The position numbers were made by a program, and so were the translations under genes. A stretch of 64,000 nucleotides of DNA from the NCBI RefSeq assembly GCF_000176915.2, contig NC_014844.1, positions 1,488,001-1,552,000 on the forward strand, read 5' to 3'. Origin of the DNA: Pseudodesulfovibrio aespoeensis Aspo-2. Lineage in GTDB: Bacteria > Desulfobacterota > Desulfovibrionia > Desulfovibrionales > Desulfovibrionaceae. Of the stretch, positions 32,764-42,287 are shown piece after piece. Within the stretch, counting starts at the first letter, position 1; every line of letters starts with the position of its first letter. Under the pieces are notes generated by a model. The model did not search any database and was not told where the DNA came from. It was given only the letters and a program-made list of their open reading frames with translations.

Positions 32764-32886
32764 CCCGTCACGGTTTTAGTTCGGATCAATATGGTATCGA
32801 GTAGCGGATCGCTGCTTAAACGGATATGGTTGTTCCGGGAAGTCCCCGGAGCTTCAGCATGACAAACATCCCACTAGGAGGATACA

Positions 32887-33204
32887 ATGGCTGTTGTTGA
32901 ATTTCAGGGCGCCAATTTTGAGGTTGATGAGGACGGTTTCCTGCAGAAGTTCGAGGACTGGACCCCCGCGTGGGTCGAATTCGTGAAAGAGTCCGAGGGC
33001 ATCAAGGAGATCACCGAGGATCACCAGAAGGTCATTGACTTCCTTCAGGACTACTACAAGAAGAACGGCATTGCCCCGATGGTTCGCATCCTTTCCAAGG
33101 TTACCGGCTTCAAGCTGAAGCAGATCTACGAGCTGTTCCCGTCCGGCCCCGGCAAGGGTGCCTGTAAGATGGCTGGCCTGCCCAAGCCCACCGGCTGCGT
33201 CTAA
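32887..33204 (+). CDS. dsrC: DsrC, sulfur-carrier protein of dissimilatory sulfite reduction
   Basis: 105 aa. DsrC carries sulfur from DsrAB as a trisulfide between its two C-terminal cysteines and passes electrons to DsrMKJOP. Both are present: GKGACKMAGLPKPTGCV, with the penultimate Cys and the one 11 residues earlier. YYKKNGIAPMVRILSK and QIYELFPSGP are family signatures. Strong ribosome site AGGAGG. Flanked by its own promoter and terminator; dsrAB are not in the window. Confidence 0.98.
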   Translation: MAVVEFQGANFEVDEDGFLQKFEDWTPAWVEFVKESEGIKEITEDHQKVIDFLQDYYKKNGIAPMVRILSKVTGFKLKQIYELFPSGPGKGACKMAGLPKPTGCV

Positions 33205-33227
33205 CCCACACGCCGAGCTTGATTGAC

Positions 33228-33259
33228 AAAGGGCGGGAACGAAAGTTCTCGCCCTTTTT
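33228..33259 (+). terminator. Terminator of dsrC
   Basis: 13-bp stem with one G-T pair (33228-33240 / 33245-33257), GAAA loop, and T5 tract on the plus strand, 24 bases past the dsrC stop. Confidence 0.92.
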
Positions 33260-33345
33260 ATTGCACTAGGGTGAGGGGGCCGCTTGGCGCGCCGACCTGC
33301 CGGATCGGGCCAGGAAGAAGCGGGGCGGAAAAGCTCTTTTTTTGC

Positions 33346-33374
33346 TTGCCAACCCATGTGTGTCTGAGTATAAG
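33346..33374 (+). promoter_or_regulatory. Sigma-70 promoter of rpmE
   Basis: TTGCCA (33346-33351), 17-base spacer, TATAAG (33369-33374), about 37 bases upstream of the rpmE ATG. Confidence 0.65.
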
Positions 33375-33411
33375 ACCAAGTTCCACGCAATAAATATGAC
33401 AGGAGAACGTC

Positions 33412-33636
33412 ATGAAGAACGATATTCATCCCACCACGCACAAGGCCAAGTTTCGTTGCCACTGCGGTTACGAGGCCGAATTGACGACCACCAAGGGTGA
33501 AGAGGTTGAAGTTGAAATCTGCTCCAACTGCCATCCCTTCTACACCGGCAAGCAGCGTTTCGTCGACACCGCCGGGCGCATCGACCGCTTCCGCAAGAAG
33601 TACGCCCAGTTCGACAAGACTCCGGCTGGCAACTAG
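33412..33636 (+). CDS. rpmE: 50S ribosomal protein bL31
   Basis: 74 aa. Starts [19 protein letters not shown]; the Cys residues in CHCG and [16 protein letters not shown] form the zinc-binding type of bL31, and [10 protein letters not shown] ends the conserved core. AGGAGAACGTC precedes the ATG. Confidence 0.97.
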   Translation: MKNDIHPTTHKAKFRCHCGYEAELTTTKGEEVEVEICSNCHPFYTGKQRFVDTAGRIDRFRKKYAQFDKTPAGN

Positions 33637-33662
33637 CTTTCCTTGCGGCGAAAGCCGTGACC

Positions 33663-33706
33663 ATATGCCTTCGTTGGGATACCTTCCCGCGGAGGCATAT
33701 TGTTTT
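33663..33706 (+). terminator. Probable terminator of rpmE
   Basis: 8-bp outer stem ATATGCCT (33663-33670) / AGGCATAT (33693-33700) followed by TGTTTT, 26 bases past the stop. The 22-base loop could partly pair. Confidence 0.6.
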
Positions 33707-33827
33707 GGCGACTGCGCTTTACAAATGTCGGGGAATTCTTAATTCTAACCCGGCTGGATGCGTGGTCAAGGGTGCTGCTGCTCGGGGTGGATTGTTGCCT
33801 TGGACGTGATTACCGGAGGGTAGCTAC

Positions 33828-34778
33828 TTGAATATCCTGGGACTTCTGGCTCTGGCCGCACCGCAGGCCGTTGGCGGGCAGGCTGTCATCGAGGGCGTCA
33901 TGATGCGCGCCAGGAATACGCTTGCCATCGCCATCCGCAAATCCGACGGGACCATCACCACCGAGGTGCGGCCATGGTTCACCCTGGTCCGGCATCCCTG
34001 GCTCAAGAAGCCTTTCCTGCGCGGTTTTCCCGTGCTCATGGAGACGATGGTCAACGGCATCAAGGCCCTCAACTATTCGGCCATGCAGGCGGCGGACGAT
34101 GACGACGAGGACGGCGGCGAGCTGACCACCTGGCATCTGGTCCTGACCATGGTCCTGGCCTTGGGTGCTGCGCTTGGTCTGTTCGTGGTGCTCCCCCACT
34201 TTTTGTCCGTGGGCATGGAGTATATGGGCTTGGCCGGGGATGTGGATTCCCTGAGCTTCCACCTCTGGGACGGCGTCATCAAGATGGTCATTTTTGTCGG
34301 GTACATCCTCGCCATCTCCTACATCCCTGATATCAGACGCGTTTTTCAGTATCACGGGGCCGAGCACAAGGTCATCTGGGCCTGGGAAGAGGGTGGCGAC
34401 CTTTCCCCGGCCTCTTCGCGCTTTCGCAGCCGGTTGCATCCGCGTTGCGGCACGGCCTTCCTGCTCTTTGTGCTGGCGGTGTCCATTCTGCTCTACACGG
34501 TTCTGGTGCCGTACCTGCTGACTTTTTATTCGCCCGAGCATTTTGTCTCCAAGCACCTGTATATTGTCGGTATGAAGTTGTTTCTCATGATTCCGGTGAG
34601 TTGCGTCGCCTATGAGATGATCAAGTTTGCCGGGAAGTACAGCGGAAACTCTGTCTGCAGGATGATGTGCTGGCCCGGCATGATGATGCAGCTTTTGACG
34701 ACCAAGGAACCGGACGACAGTCAGATAGAAGTGGCCATTGCCGCGCTGCGGTGCGCTGTCAACGCCGAGGAGTGCTGA
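33828..34778 (+). CDS. DUF1385 family membrane protein
   Basis: 316 aa from a TTG at 33828 with GGAGG eight bases upstream. Opening [22 protein letters not shown] and the later [15 protein letters not shown] and [13 protein letters not shown] are DUF1385 hallmarks; four or five membrane segments. Function unknown, but the gene is conserved between rpmE and prfA. Its stop is two bases before prfA. Confidence 0.92.
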   Translation: MNILGLLALAAPQAVGGQAVIEGVMMRARNTLAIAIRKSDGTITTEVRPWFTLVRHPWLKKPFLRGFPVLMETMVNGIKALNYSAMQAADDDDEDGGELTTWHLVLTMVLALGAALGLFVVLPHFLSVGMEYMGLAGDVDSLSFHLWDGVIKMVIFVGYILAISYIPDIRRVFQYHGAEHKVIWAWEEGGDLSPASSRFRSRLHPRCGTAFLLFVLAVSILLYTVLVPYLLTFYSPEHFVSKHLYIVGMKLFLMIPVSCVAYEMIKFAGKYSGNSVCRMMCWPGMMMQLLTTKEPDDSQIEVAIAALRCAVNAEEC

Positions 34779-34780
34779 TC

Positions 34781-35848
<1,068 letters not shown>

Positions 35849-35867
35849 CGCATCGTCGGCAACCAGT

Positions 35868-36722
35868 ATGGGTGTCACTGTGCAGGCCATTGTCCGGGAG
35901 TGCGAGGCCGGGCTGCAGGGCGTGGATTCGCCGCGCCTGAGCGCCCAGGTCCTGGTGGCCGAGGTTCTTGGTCTGACCCGGCTCGGGCTCAGCCTTGAGC
36001 GTGATCGCGCGCTGACGCCTGAAGAGACCGACCGCATCCGCTCCCTTGCCGCCAGACGCGCCTCGGGCGAGCCCCTGGCCTACCTCCTCGGACGCCGCGA
36101 GTTCTACGGGCTGGATTTCTCGGTCACGCCCGATGTCCTCATTCCGCGCCCTGAGACAGAGCACGTCATCGAGGCCGTCCTGAACGCCTTTTCGCCCGAT
36201 ACCCCCGTCCGCTTTGCCGATCTTGGCACCGGGTCCGGCATCCTGGCCGTTACCCTGGCCCACTGTTTTCCCCATGCCACCGGGCTGGCCGTCGACCTGA
36301 GCGGCCCGGCCCTGGCCGTGGCCCGGCGCAATGCTCGCGCTCACGGAGTCCACGACCGGATCGCCTTTGTTCAAGGCGATTTCACAGGTCCCATTCTCGG
36401 AAAAGGGCGCTTTGACCTCATCGTCTCGAATCCCCCCTATGTCACGGACGAAGAATTCGAACGGGCCAGCCGCGAGGTGACCGGGTTTGAGCCAAGAACC
36501 GCCCTGGTCAGCGGGCCGGACGGGCTTGATCATATCCGGGCCATGCTCCCGCGCGCCCTTGAGGCGCTCCGGCCTGGCGGACTCCTGCTCATGGAGATCG
36601 GTTGCGGACAGGTCGAGGGTGTGAATATTATAACGTCAAACCAATGTCTGGAATCCAGGGATGTTGGCGTCATCAAGGACCTGGCCGGGCATGATCGTGT
36701 CGTATCCATGCGACGGGCGTAA
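35868..36722 (+). CDS. prmC: Protein-(glutamine-N5) methyltransferase, release-factor specific
   Basis: 284 aa. Methylates the GGQ glutamine of RF1/RF2. N-terminal helical domain, SAM motif FADLGTGSGILAVTLA, catalytic NPPY (IVSNPPYVTDEEF), and PRPETEHVIEAVL. Position behind prfA is the classical arrangement. Confidence 0.96.
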   Translation: MGVTVQAIVRECEAGLQGVDSPRLSAQVLVAEVLGLTRLGLSLERDRALTPEETDRIRSLAARRASGEPLAYLLGRREFYGLDFSVTPDVLIPRPETEHVIEAVLNAFSPDTPVRFADLGTGSGILAVTLAHCFPHATGLAVDLSGPALAVARRNARAHGVHDRIAFVQGDFTGPILGKGRFDLIVSNPPYVTDEEFERASREVTGFEPRTALVSGPDGLDHIRAMLPRALEALRPGGLLLMEIGCGQVEGVNIITSNQCLESRDVGVIKDLAGHDRVVSMRRA

Positions 36723-36780
36723 TCGCAAAAATGCAACACTCCCGCGATTTGTTGTTGTAAAAAAACAATTATTTGCGCAA

Positions 36781-36847
36781 TTGACACACTTTTCTAGAAA
36801 GTTTTATGAAAAATAAGTTTAATAAAATCATGGCTTTGTGCTATAAT
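36781..36847 (+). promoter_or_regulatory. AT-rich promoter region of lpxC
   Basis: Two candidates: TTGACA (36781-36786) with TATGAA (36805-36810) at 18-base spacing, and an extended -10, TGCTATAAT (36839-36847), closer to the gene. The whole 36723-36900 gap is clearly AT-rich against its surroundings. Confidence 0.55.
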
Positions 36848-36900
36848 GTGGCTGTGGCATTGTTTTTGCTGTTATGTTCGGTGAATTAACCGGAGGGACA

Positions 36901-37824
36901 ATGCTTCAGACCACCATACACAAATCAGTGCGTTGCACCGGGATCGGACTTCACAGCGGCAAGCAGGTGGAGCTTGTTCTCCGCCCGGCCACTGAGGACA
37001 CCGGAATCCTCTTTTCGCTCCGCAATGATTCCGGTTCCACCTTCCTGACCCCCGCTCCGTCCCTGGTCGTCGAAACCGGGCTTGCCACCGTCCTCGGAGA
37101 CGGGCACCAGTCCGTCGCCACTGTCGAGCACCTGCTGGCCGCAGTCAGCGGCATGGGCATCGACAACATCCATATCGAGGTGACCGGCAGAGAACTGCCC
37201 ATCATGGATGGCTCCGCCGCCTCTTTCGTCTATCTGCTCAAGCAGGCCGGGCTACGCAAGCTCGACAAGCCCAGGACCGTCATGGCCGTCAAGAAGCCCA
37301 TCGAGTTCGAGCAGGACGGCAAATACATCAAGGCGCGCCCCCACAACGGGTTCCGCGTGGACTACACCATCGAATTTGTCCATCCCCTCATCGGTTCCCA
37401 GCGGCTGGAGCTTGAGATCACCCCCAGAAATTTCGTCACCGAGATCGCCAAGGCCCGCACCTTCGGTTTCCTCAAGGAAGTGGATTACCTGCATGCCAAC
37501 GGGCTGGCCCTGGGCGGATCGCTCGACAATGCCATCGTGCTCGACGAGTACGGTGTTCTCAACGCCGAGGGGCTGCGCTTCAAGGACGAGTTCGTGCGGC
37601 ACAAGCTGCTTGATTTCATCGGCGACATGGCCGTGCTCGGCGCGCCGCTGCATGGGCATTTTGAGGTGTTTGCATCTGGGCACGCCATGAACAACGCGTT
37701 CCTGCGCCACCTGGATGAAAACCGCGACATCTACCTTGAACCCGTGACCCTGCCTCTGCCTGAATCGGCCAGGGAGCCCGTCCGTAGCGGACGCATGGTC
37801 CCCCCGGTGGCCGCCACCGCCTAG
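36901..37824 (+). CDS. lpxC: UDP-3-O-acyl-N-acetylglucosamine deacetylase
   Basis: 307 aa. Committed step of lipid A synthesis, Zn-dependent. Zinc ligands in SVATVEHLLAAVSGMG and RHKLLDFIGDMAVLG, active-site region ELPIMDGSAASFV, and the late SGHAMNNAFLRHL are all present. ATG 36901 follows CCGGAGGGACA; an upstream in-frame start at 36874 lacks a ribosome site. Confidence 0.97.
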   Translation: MLQTTIHKSVRCTGIGLHSGKQVELVLRPATEDTGILFSLRNDSGSTFLTPAPSLVVETGLATVLGDGHQSVATVEHLLAAVSGMGIDNIHIEVTGRELPIMDGSAASFVYLLKQAGLRKLDKPRTVMAVKKPIEFEQDGKYIKARPHNGFRVDYTIEFVHPLIGSQRLELEITPRNFVTEIAKARTFGFLKEVDYLHANGLALGGSLDNAIVLDEYGVLNAEGLRFKDEFVRHKLLDFIGDMAVLGAPLHGHFEVFASGHAMNNAFLRHLDENRDIYLEPVTLPLPESAREPVRSGRMVPPVAATA

Positions 37825-37856
37825 TTGCGTCACGAGACTGTCGTGATCTGAAGATC

Positions 37857-37890
37857 ACCGAAAAACCCGCCATATGGCGGGTTTTTCGGT
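37857..37890. terminator. Bidirectional terminator between lpxC and the flagellar operon end
   Basis: Nearly perfect palindrome with 16-17-bp arms, A-tract on one side and T-tract on the other; ends two bases before the stop of the convergent gene at 37892. Confidence 0.92.
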
Positions 37891-37891
37891 A

Positions 37892-38728
37892 TCAGCGGGT
37901 GAAGATGAATTCGGCGAGTATGCCGCCGTGCTCGCTTTGCGGGAGTTTGCCCACGCCATGGCACTCGATCCCCGTCTCCGGGAGATGCATGCGCGACTGC
38001 AGGAAGGTCTTGAGATCCTGGATGCGTGATGCGCGCTGGACCTTGACGCGGTAACCAGTGGCTGCGGTCTTGTGGAGAAATTCGACCCTGACCAATCCCA
38101 GTGGACCGGCCTCGCATTCCACGACGACCTCGACAAGTCCCTGGCCGGTGGCGGCATCCGGGTGATGTGTCCTGGTCAACTGCCGCCGACACAGGGGGGT
38201 GAGCCATGGCTGGTAGGCGATGCGGCCCGTGCGTTGGCTGGCAAAGAGGGTGTTGATGCCCTCCGTGCAATCAAGGGCATCGAGATAGGCGGCGAAAAGG
38301 GCGGTCTCCCCGGCCAGGAGCGCCATGAAGCGGGGCAGGCGTGAGGCGGTGTCAGACACGGCCAGGGTAGGCCCATGGGGCCGGAACCTGTTCTCGAAGA
38401 GGGTCCGCGCTGTCTCGAAGGCGCTTGCCGCGGCCAAGCTGTCGGGAACACCCCCGCCTCCGCCGAATATCTCCTTGAGCACGATTTCTGGCGTGAGCTG
38501 TTTGATGGTGAAGGTCAGGAAAGATCCTTCGGGCGGGCGCGATTGGAGCTGCGCCAGGAGGCTGTGGCCGTCGATGAGAATCCAGGCCATGCCTTCGGAC
38601 ACCCATTTGACGAGTTTGCCTCGGACCTTCTGGCCGGGGCGGCGTCCCTGGCGGAACTGGTCCGAGCGACTCCCGCTGCCTCCGCCGGATCCTGCGAATC
38701 CCGAACCGCCATCGCGTATGCGCATCAT
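37892..38728 (-). CDS. Protein with FliK-like (hook-length control) C-terminal domain
   Basis: 278 aa from the ATG at 38728 (an upstream GTG at 38758 is possible). Gly/Ser-rich N-terminus, then a globular region. Residues about 190-260 (VEVVVECEAGPLGLVRVEFL, YRVKVQRASRIQDLKTFLQSRM, TGIECHGV) follow the pattern of the flagellar hook-length control C-terminal domain. Much shorter than classical FliK and lacking the Pro/Thr-rich spacer. Last gene of the flagellar operon. Confidence 0.55.
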   Translation of the reverse strand: MMRIRDGGSGFAGSGGGSGSRSDQFRQGRRPGQKVRGKLVKWVSEGMAWILIDGHSLLAQLQSRPPEGSFLTFTIKQLTPEIVLKEIFGGGGGVPDSLAAASAFETARTLFENRFRPHGPTLAVSDTASRLPRFMALLAGETALFAAYLDALDCTEGINTLFASQRTGRIAYQPWLTPLCRRQLTRTHHPDAATGQGLVEVVVECEAGPLGLVRVEFLHKTAATGYRVKVQRASRIQDLKTFLQSRMHLPETGIECHGVGKLPQSEHGGILAEFIFTR

Positions 38729-38777
38729 CTCACCCGTTCCTGTCCCGCATCGGTTCACCTGCCCAATGGGGTGGTCG

Positions 38778-39185
38778 TCACGACTGGTCGATGATCAGGT
38801 CGATGTCTTCGAGGCTGAGGCCGGTGGACTTGGCGAGTTGCGCCGGGGATTTGCCAGCCCGGTGCCCCATGAGAATGATCTCGCGCATGAACTGGGGGGA
38901 TTTGCAGTAGCCGTCGGCCTGGGTGACCAGTTTCTTCAGTTCCGCCACCCTGTGTTCGAGCTCGTTGTTCAGGGTGATCAACTCCTGCTGGCGTCGCTCA
39001 AAGGTGGCCACAAGCTCATTTTCGAGCTGGGTGTTGAACTGGAGACGCTTGATGAACTCCTCTTGCTTGATCTGGATGCCTGAGAGGAGCGCCTCGGATT
39101 TCTTCAGGCGCAGGAAGAACATGATCACCACGCCAAGGAGCACGACCTCGCTGATGGTGAGCAGGATGATGAGCAGATCGGACAT
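38778..39185 (-). CDS. Membrane-anchored coiled-coil protein in flagellar operon
   Basis: 135 aa. N-terminal membrane helix (LLIILLTISEVVLLGVVIMFFL), a coiled coil of about 60 residues (IKQEEFIKRLQFNTQLENEL, ELEHRVAELKKLV), and a C-terminal HTH-like segment HRAGKSPAQLAKSTGLSLED. Reminiscent of DUF2802-type proteins of flagellar loci. Function unknown. Confidence 0.65.
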   Translation of the reverse strand: MSDLLIILLTISEVVLLGVVIMFFLRLKKSEALLSGIQIKQEEFIKRLQFNTQLENELVATFERRQQELITLNNELEHRVAELKKLVTQADGYCKSPQFMREIILMGHRAGKSPAQLAKSTGLSLEDIDLIIDQS

Positions 39186-39240
39186 CAGGGATTCTCGCGG
39201 GTTCGTGGTTGAAGCGGCGTGCGGTCAGGGACGGCGGAGG

Positions 39241-39570
39241 TCATATCTTGATGTCCACGATGTTGCCTGACCAGGGGGAGTGGCTGGACGGGGTGGTTTC
39301 GCCCTTGTCCTCGTCTTCCTTCTCCTTGCGCTCGTGCTCTGCCAGGGTTTGCTGCCCTTGCTGCTGGTGGCCGTCGCGGTCGAGCGGAGCGGTCTGCTCC
39401 TTTTTTTCGACCTGCTGGACCTTGCTCTCATTCTTTCGAATATACTCGTTGATGAGCGGCCCGAAAATCTGCTTCTTGATTTCCGGTCCTGCTTTTTCCG
39501 CATGGGCTATCTTCGCGACATAGGGCAGCTGCGATATGAGGACCGGAAGGTCCAGGGGAGTCGGACTCAT
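39241..39570 (-). CDS. Uncharacterised hydrophilic protein in flagellar operon
   Basis: 109 aa, no membrane segment; residues 45-95 are Gln/Glu/Lys-rich and probably disordered (EKKEQTAPLDRDGHQQQGQQ). N-terminal LDLPVLISQLPYVAKIAHAEK and the end SGNIVDIKI look like the ordered or binding ends. Directly follows fliL (3-base gap). Unknown function. Confidence 0.6.
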   Translation of the reverse strand: MSPTPLDLPVLISQLPYVAKIAHAEKAGPEIKKQIFGPLINEYIRKNESKVQQVEKKEQTAPLDRDGHQQQGQQTLAEHERKEKEDEDKGETTPSSHSPWSGNIVDIKI

Positions 39571-39573
39571 GGC

Positions 39574-40281
39574 TCACCTCACAAGATATTGTTCGAACAA
39601 GATCGTATCGAACTGACCAAACCCCATGTATTGGTTGATGATTGCCAGCAGTTCCTGCTTGAGTTTGTCGCTGTTCTCCTTGTTGGAGAGAAACTGGAGA
39701 TCCTTGTTTTTCAAATAATAGAATATGGCGTTACGAACGGTGTAGGTATCCTGCTTGAACTGTTTGGCCAAACCCTCGTCCTGGGTGCTGACGAGCACCC
39801 GGACTTCCAGGAATCGGATGACGTTGTCCTTGTCGCGCTGCTCGATGAGAAACGGGTCGAGGCGGATGAGGATGTCCAGCGTCTCCGCCGCCTCAGTTGG
39901 CGCGCTCGGGGCAGCCTTGGGAGGAGGCGGCGGCAGCGGCGGAGCCTCCGGCTCGCGACCGAGCAGGAGGATGATGATCACGACCAGGAGCAGGATCACG
40001 CCGAGAGCAATCAGGAACAGCCGATTCTTGAAAAGCGCCGAAAAATCGAATTTTTTCGCCGGGACGCTCTTTTCGAAAAGGGGCGTCTCCTCCTGGGCAA
40101 AGGCGACCTCTTCCTCTTCTTCCTCGTCTTCGAGAAAGGGGGCGTCGTCAAGGTCGAGATCGACCTTCTGCGTCGCCTTGCTGGCCTCGCTGTCGTCGAG
40201 CTGCGCCTTGGGCTGTCGGCCTCCGCCCGGAGTTGAATCCGGGCTCATATCATCAGCGTCGTTCGGGACAAGCAGAACCAT
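39574..40281 (-). CDS. fliL: Flagellar basal-body-associated protein FliL
   Basis: 235 aa. A long acidic cytoplasmic N-terminus (residues 1-80, with an EDEEEEEE run), one membrane helix (LFLIALGVILLLVVIIILLL), a Pro-rich linker, and the periplasmic FliL domain (LDPFLIEQRDKDNVIRFLEV, VRNAIFYYLKNK). FliL supports stator function at the motor. Ribosome site GAGAGG eight bases before the ATG. Confidence 0.88.
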   Translation of the reverse strand: MVLLVPNDADDMSPDSTPGGGRQPKAQLDDSEASKATQKVDLDLDDAPFLEDEEEEEEVAFAQEETPLFEKSVPAKKFDFSALFKNRLFLIALGVILLLVVIIILLLGREPEAPPLPPPPPKAAPSAPTEAAETLDILIRLDPFLIEQRDKDNVIRFLEVRVLVSTQDEGLAKQFKQDTYTVRNAIFYYLKNKDLQFLSNKENSDKLKQELLAIINQYMGFGQFDTILFEQYLVR

Positions 40282-40312
40282 GGTGTTCGCCTCTCAGGCC
40301 AAAAGCCGGAGG

Positions 40313-40693
40313 CTAACTGAAGATTTTTTCGATCTTCTGGCCCAGGGTTTCAGGGGTGAACGGCTTGACGATGTAGTTGGACACCTTGGCCTGCACGGCC
40401 TCGATGATGTTCTCCTGCTGCGCCTCGGCGGTGACCATCAGGAAGGGCAGATCGGCGTATTCCTCGCTGCCGCGGACCTTGCGCAAGAGCTCGATGCCCG
40501 ACATGGTCGGCATGTTCCAGTCGGACACGATGAAGTCAATGTTGTCCTTGTTCAGCACTTCCCAGGCCGTGGAGCCGTCGTCGGCCTCGACGATGTTGGT
40601 GAAGCCGAGCTGGCGAAGGATGTTCTTTATGATCTTGCGCATGGTGGAGAAGTCGTCGACGACGAGGATGCGCATATTGGTGTCGTAAGCCAT
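40313..40693 (-). CDS. cheY: Chemotaxis response regulator CheY
   Basis: 126 aa. Acidic pair RILVVDDFSTMRK, phospho-Asp FIVSDWNMPTMSG, Thr/Ala in LMVTAEAQ and Lys in YIVKPFTPE match enteric CheY closely. GGAG seven bases before the ATG. Lies between fliA and fliL, the usual site in polar-flagellate proteobacteria. Confidence 0.95.
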   Translation of the reverse strand: MAYDTNMRILVVDDFSTMRKIIKNILRQLGFTNIVEADDGSTAWEVLNKDNIDFIVSDWNMPTMSGIELLRKVRGSEEYADLPFLMVTAEAQQENIIEAVQAKVSNYIVKPFTPETLGQKIEKIFS

Positions 40694-40715
40694 GGAGGTG
40701 CTCCTTTACTCTGTG

Positions 40716-41501
40716 CTACTCGCTTTCATAGCGGGCTCTGAATGTTTTTCTCAACTTTGTCAGGGCTTGGGAGTGAAGCTGAGAAACCCGGCCTTCGGTT
40801 ATGTCCATAACTTCAGCCGTTTCCTTCATGTTCAGTTCCTCACCGTAGTACAAAGATATGACCAATTTTTCCCTTGGCGTCAATTCCTCAATGAGACTGG
40901 CTACTTTGTCAACTATTTCCTGAAAGGCCGTTGACTGGAACGGTTCGTCCTCGGTCATGGCCTTGCGGCCAATGACGTTTTCATGAAAGCTGTCGAGGCT
41001 TAAGCACATCTGGTTGTGCAGGGCTTCAAGTCCCTGGCGCACGTCTTTTTCCGACATGCCGGTAAGAGCCTGCAACTGCTCGGTCGTGGCCGGGCCGCCG
41101 GTTTCGTGCTCCACCTGCCGCTGGGCATCTTCAAGCGCCTTGACCTTTTGGCGCAATCCTCTGGAAAACCAATCCATCCGGCGCAGCTCGTCAAGCATGG
41201 CACCCTTGATCCGGTTTTCGGAGTAGGTGTCGAACTTGATGCCTCGCTGGGCGTTGTATTTGCCCAGTGCGTCCAGAAGACCCAGGCTGCCGGCGCTGAT
41301 CAGCTCATTGAGCTCGACGCTTTGCGGCAGTTTCGCCTTGAGGCGAAGGGCGAGTATCCGGATTTTCGGCGCGTAGAAGCGGGCGATGTCTTCCCTGTCC
41401 CGTGACGAGAAGTCATCCCAGTTCTTGGCTCCGTTTTCCAGTTCACGCCACGGATCGTTCCTGGAAGAGCAGTTTTTTCCAGAAGAATTTAATATTGCCA
41501 T
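40716..41501 (-). CDS. fliA: Flagellar sigma factor FliA (sigma-28)
   Basis: 261 aa. Region 2 (LISAGSLGLLDALGKYNAQR, FDTYSENRIKGAMLDELRRMDW), region 3 and region 4 (LTPREKLVISLYYGEELNMKETAEVMDITEGRVSQLHSQAL) complete. Directs late flagellar genes. It overlaps the end of flhG by 59 bases and has no obvious ribosome site, so translation probably depends on flhG. Confidence 0.95.
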   Translation of the reverse strand: MAILNSSGKNCSSRNDPWRELENGAKNWDDFSSRDREDIARFYAPKIRILALRLKAKLPQSVELNELISAGSLGLLDALGKYNAQRGIKFDTYSENRIKGAMLDELRRMDWFSRGLRQKVKALEDAQRQVEHETGGPATTEQLQALTGMSEKDVRQGLEALHNQMCLSLDSFHENVIGRKAMTEDEPFQSTAFQEIVDKVASLIEELTPREKLVISLYYGEELNMKETAEVMDITEGRVSQLHSQALTKLRKTFRARYESE

Positions 41502-42270
41502 CTGTGTTTGGTTCTACATGCCATCCGTTGATTGTTTGCGCGGCCTGTCTGACCGCCACGCTGGCCGGGGTCTTGGGATACCTGTGACAAAAGGGTTTTT
41601 GCGCGATGACCGAGTTGCGGACATTGGGGTCATAGGGGACAAAGCCGACCAGATCGAGGGATATGCCGTCCAGGAAGTGGTCGCAGGCCTTGAGCAGCTT
41701 GATGTAGACATCCTTGGCCGTCTTCCTGTCCTCCACCATGTTCACGAGCACGCGGAATCGCTCCACCCCGTGCTGGAGCTTGAGCACCTTGATCAGGGCG
41801 TAGGCGTCGGTCAGTGAAGTGGGCTCAGGGGTGATGACCAGCAGCCGCTCCTGCACCGCGAGGTTGAAATAGAGCACGTTGTCGTTGATGCCGGCCCCGG
41901 TATCGACGATGAGGTAGTCCACGGTGTCCTCAAGGGCGTCCATGGCATCGAGCAGGTCGAGTTTTTGCCCACGGTCCAGGTTGACCATGTCGCTGACACC
42001 CGAGGACGCGGGGAGAATTCTGAAGCCGTAGGGGGTGTCGAAGAGTATCCTGTCCAGGGTCATGTCCTCGTTGAAGAGGTGGAACAGGTTGCGCTCCGGG
42101 GTCAGGCCGAGAATGACATCGACGTTGGCCAGCCCGAGGTCGGCGTCGAGCAGAACAACGTTCTTGCCCGCCATGCTCAGGGAGTAGGCCAGGTTGACCG
42201 ACATGTTGGTTTTGCCCACGCCGCCCTTGCCGGAGGTGACGGAGAGGACCAGGGGTAAACGGGAAGTCAT
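41443..42270 (-). CDS. flhG: Flagellar number regulator FlhG (MinD-like ATPase)
   Basis: 275 aa. Deviant Walker A TSGKGGVGKTNMSVNLA, switch DADLGLANVDVILGL and DYLIVDTGAGIND. Acts with FlhF to set the number and place of flagella. Lacks a clear N-terminal DQAxxLR FlrA-binding extension. 17 bases after flhF. Confidence 0.93.
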   Translation of the reverse strand: MTSRLPLVLSVTSGKGGVGKTNMSVNLAYSLSMAGKNVVLLDADLGLANVDVILGLTPERNLFHLFNEDMTLDRILFDTPYGFRILPASSGVSDMVNLDRGQKLDLLDAMDALEDTVDYLIVDTGAGINDNVLYFNLAVQERLLVITPEPTSLTDAYALIKVLKLQHGVERFRVLVNMVEDRKTAKDVYIKLLKACDHFLDGISLDLVGFVPYDPNVRNSVIAQKPFCHRYPKTPASVAVRQAAQTINGWHVEPNTDGNIKFFWKKLLFQERSVA

Positions 42271-42287
42271 GGCGTCTGTCTTTCTCC

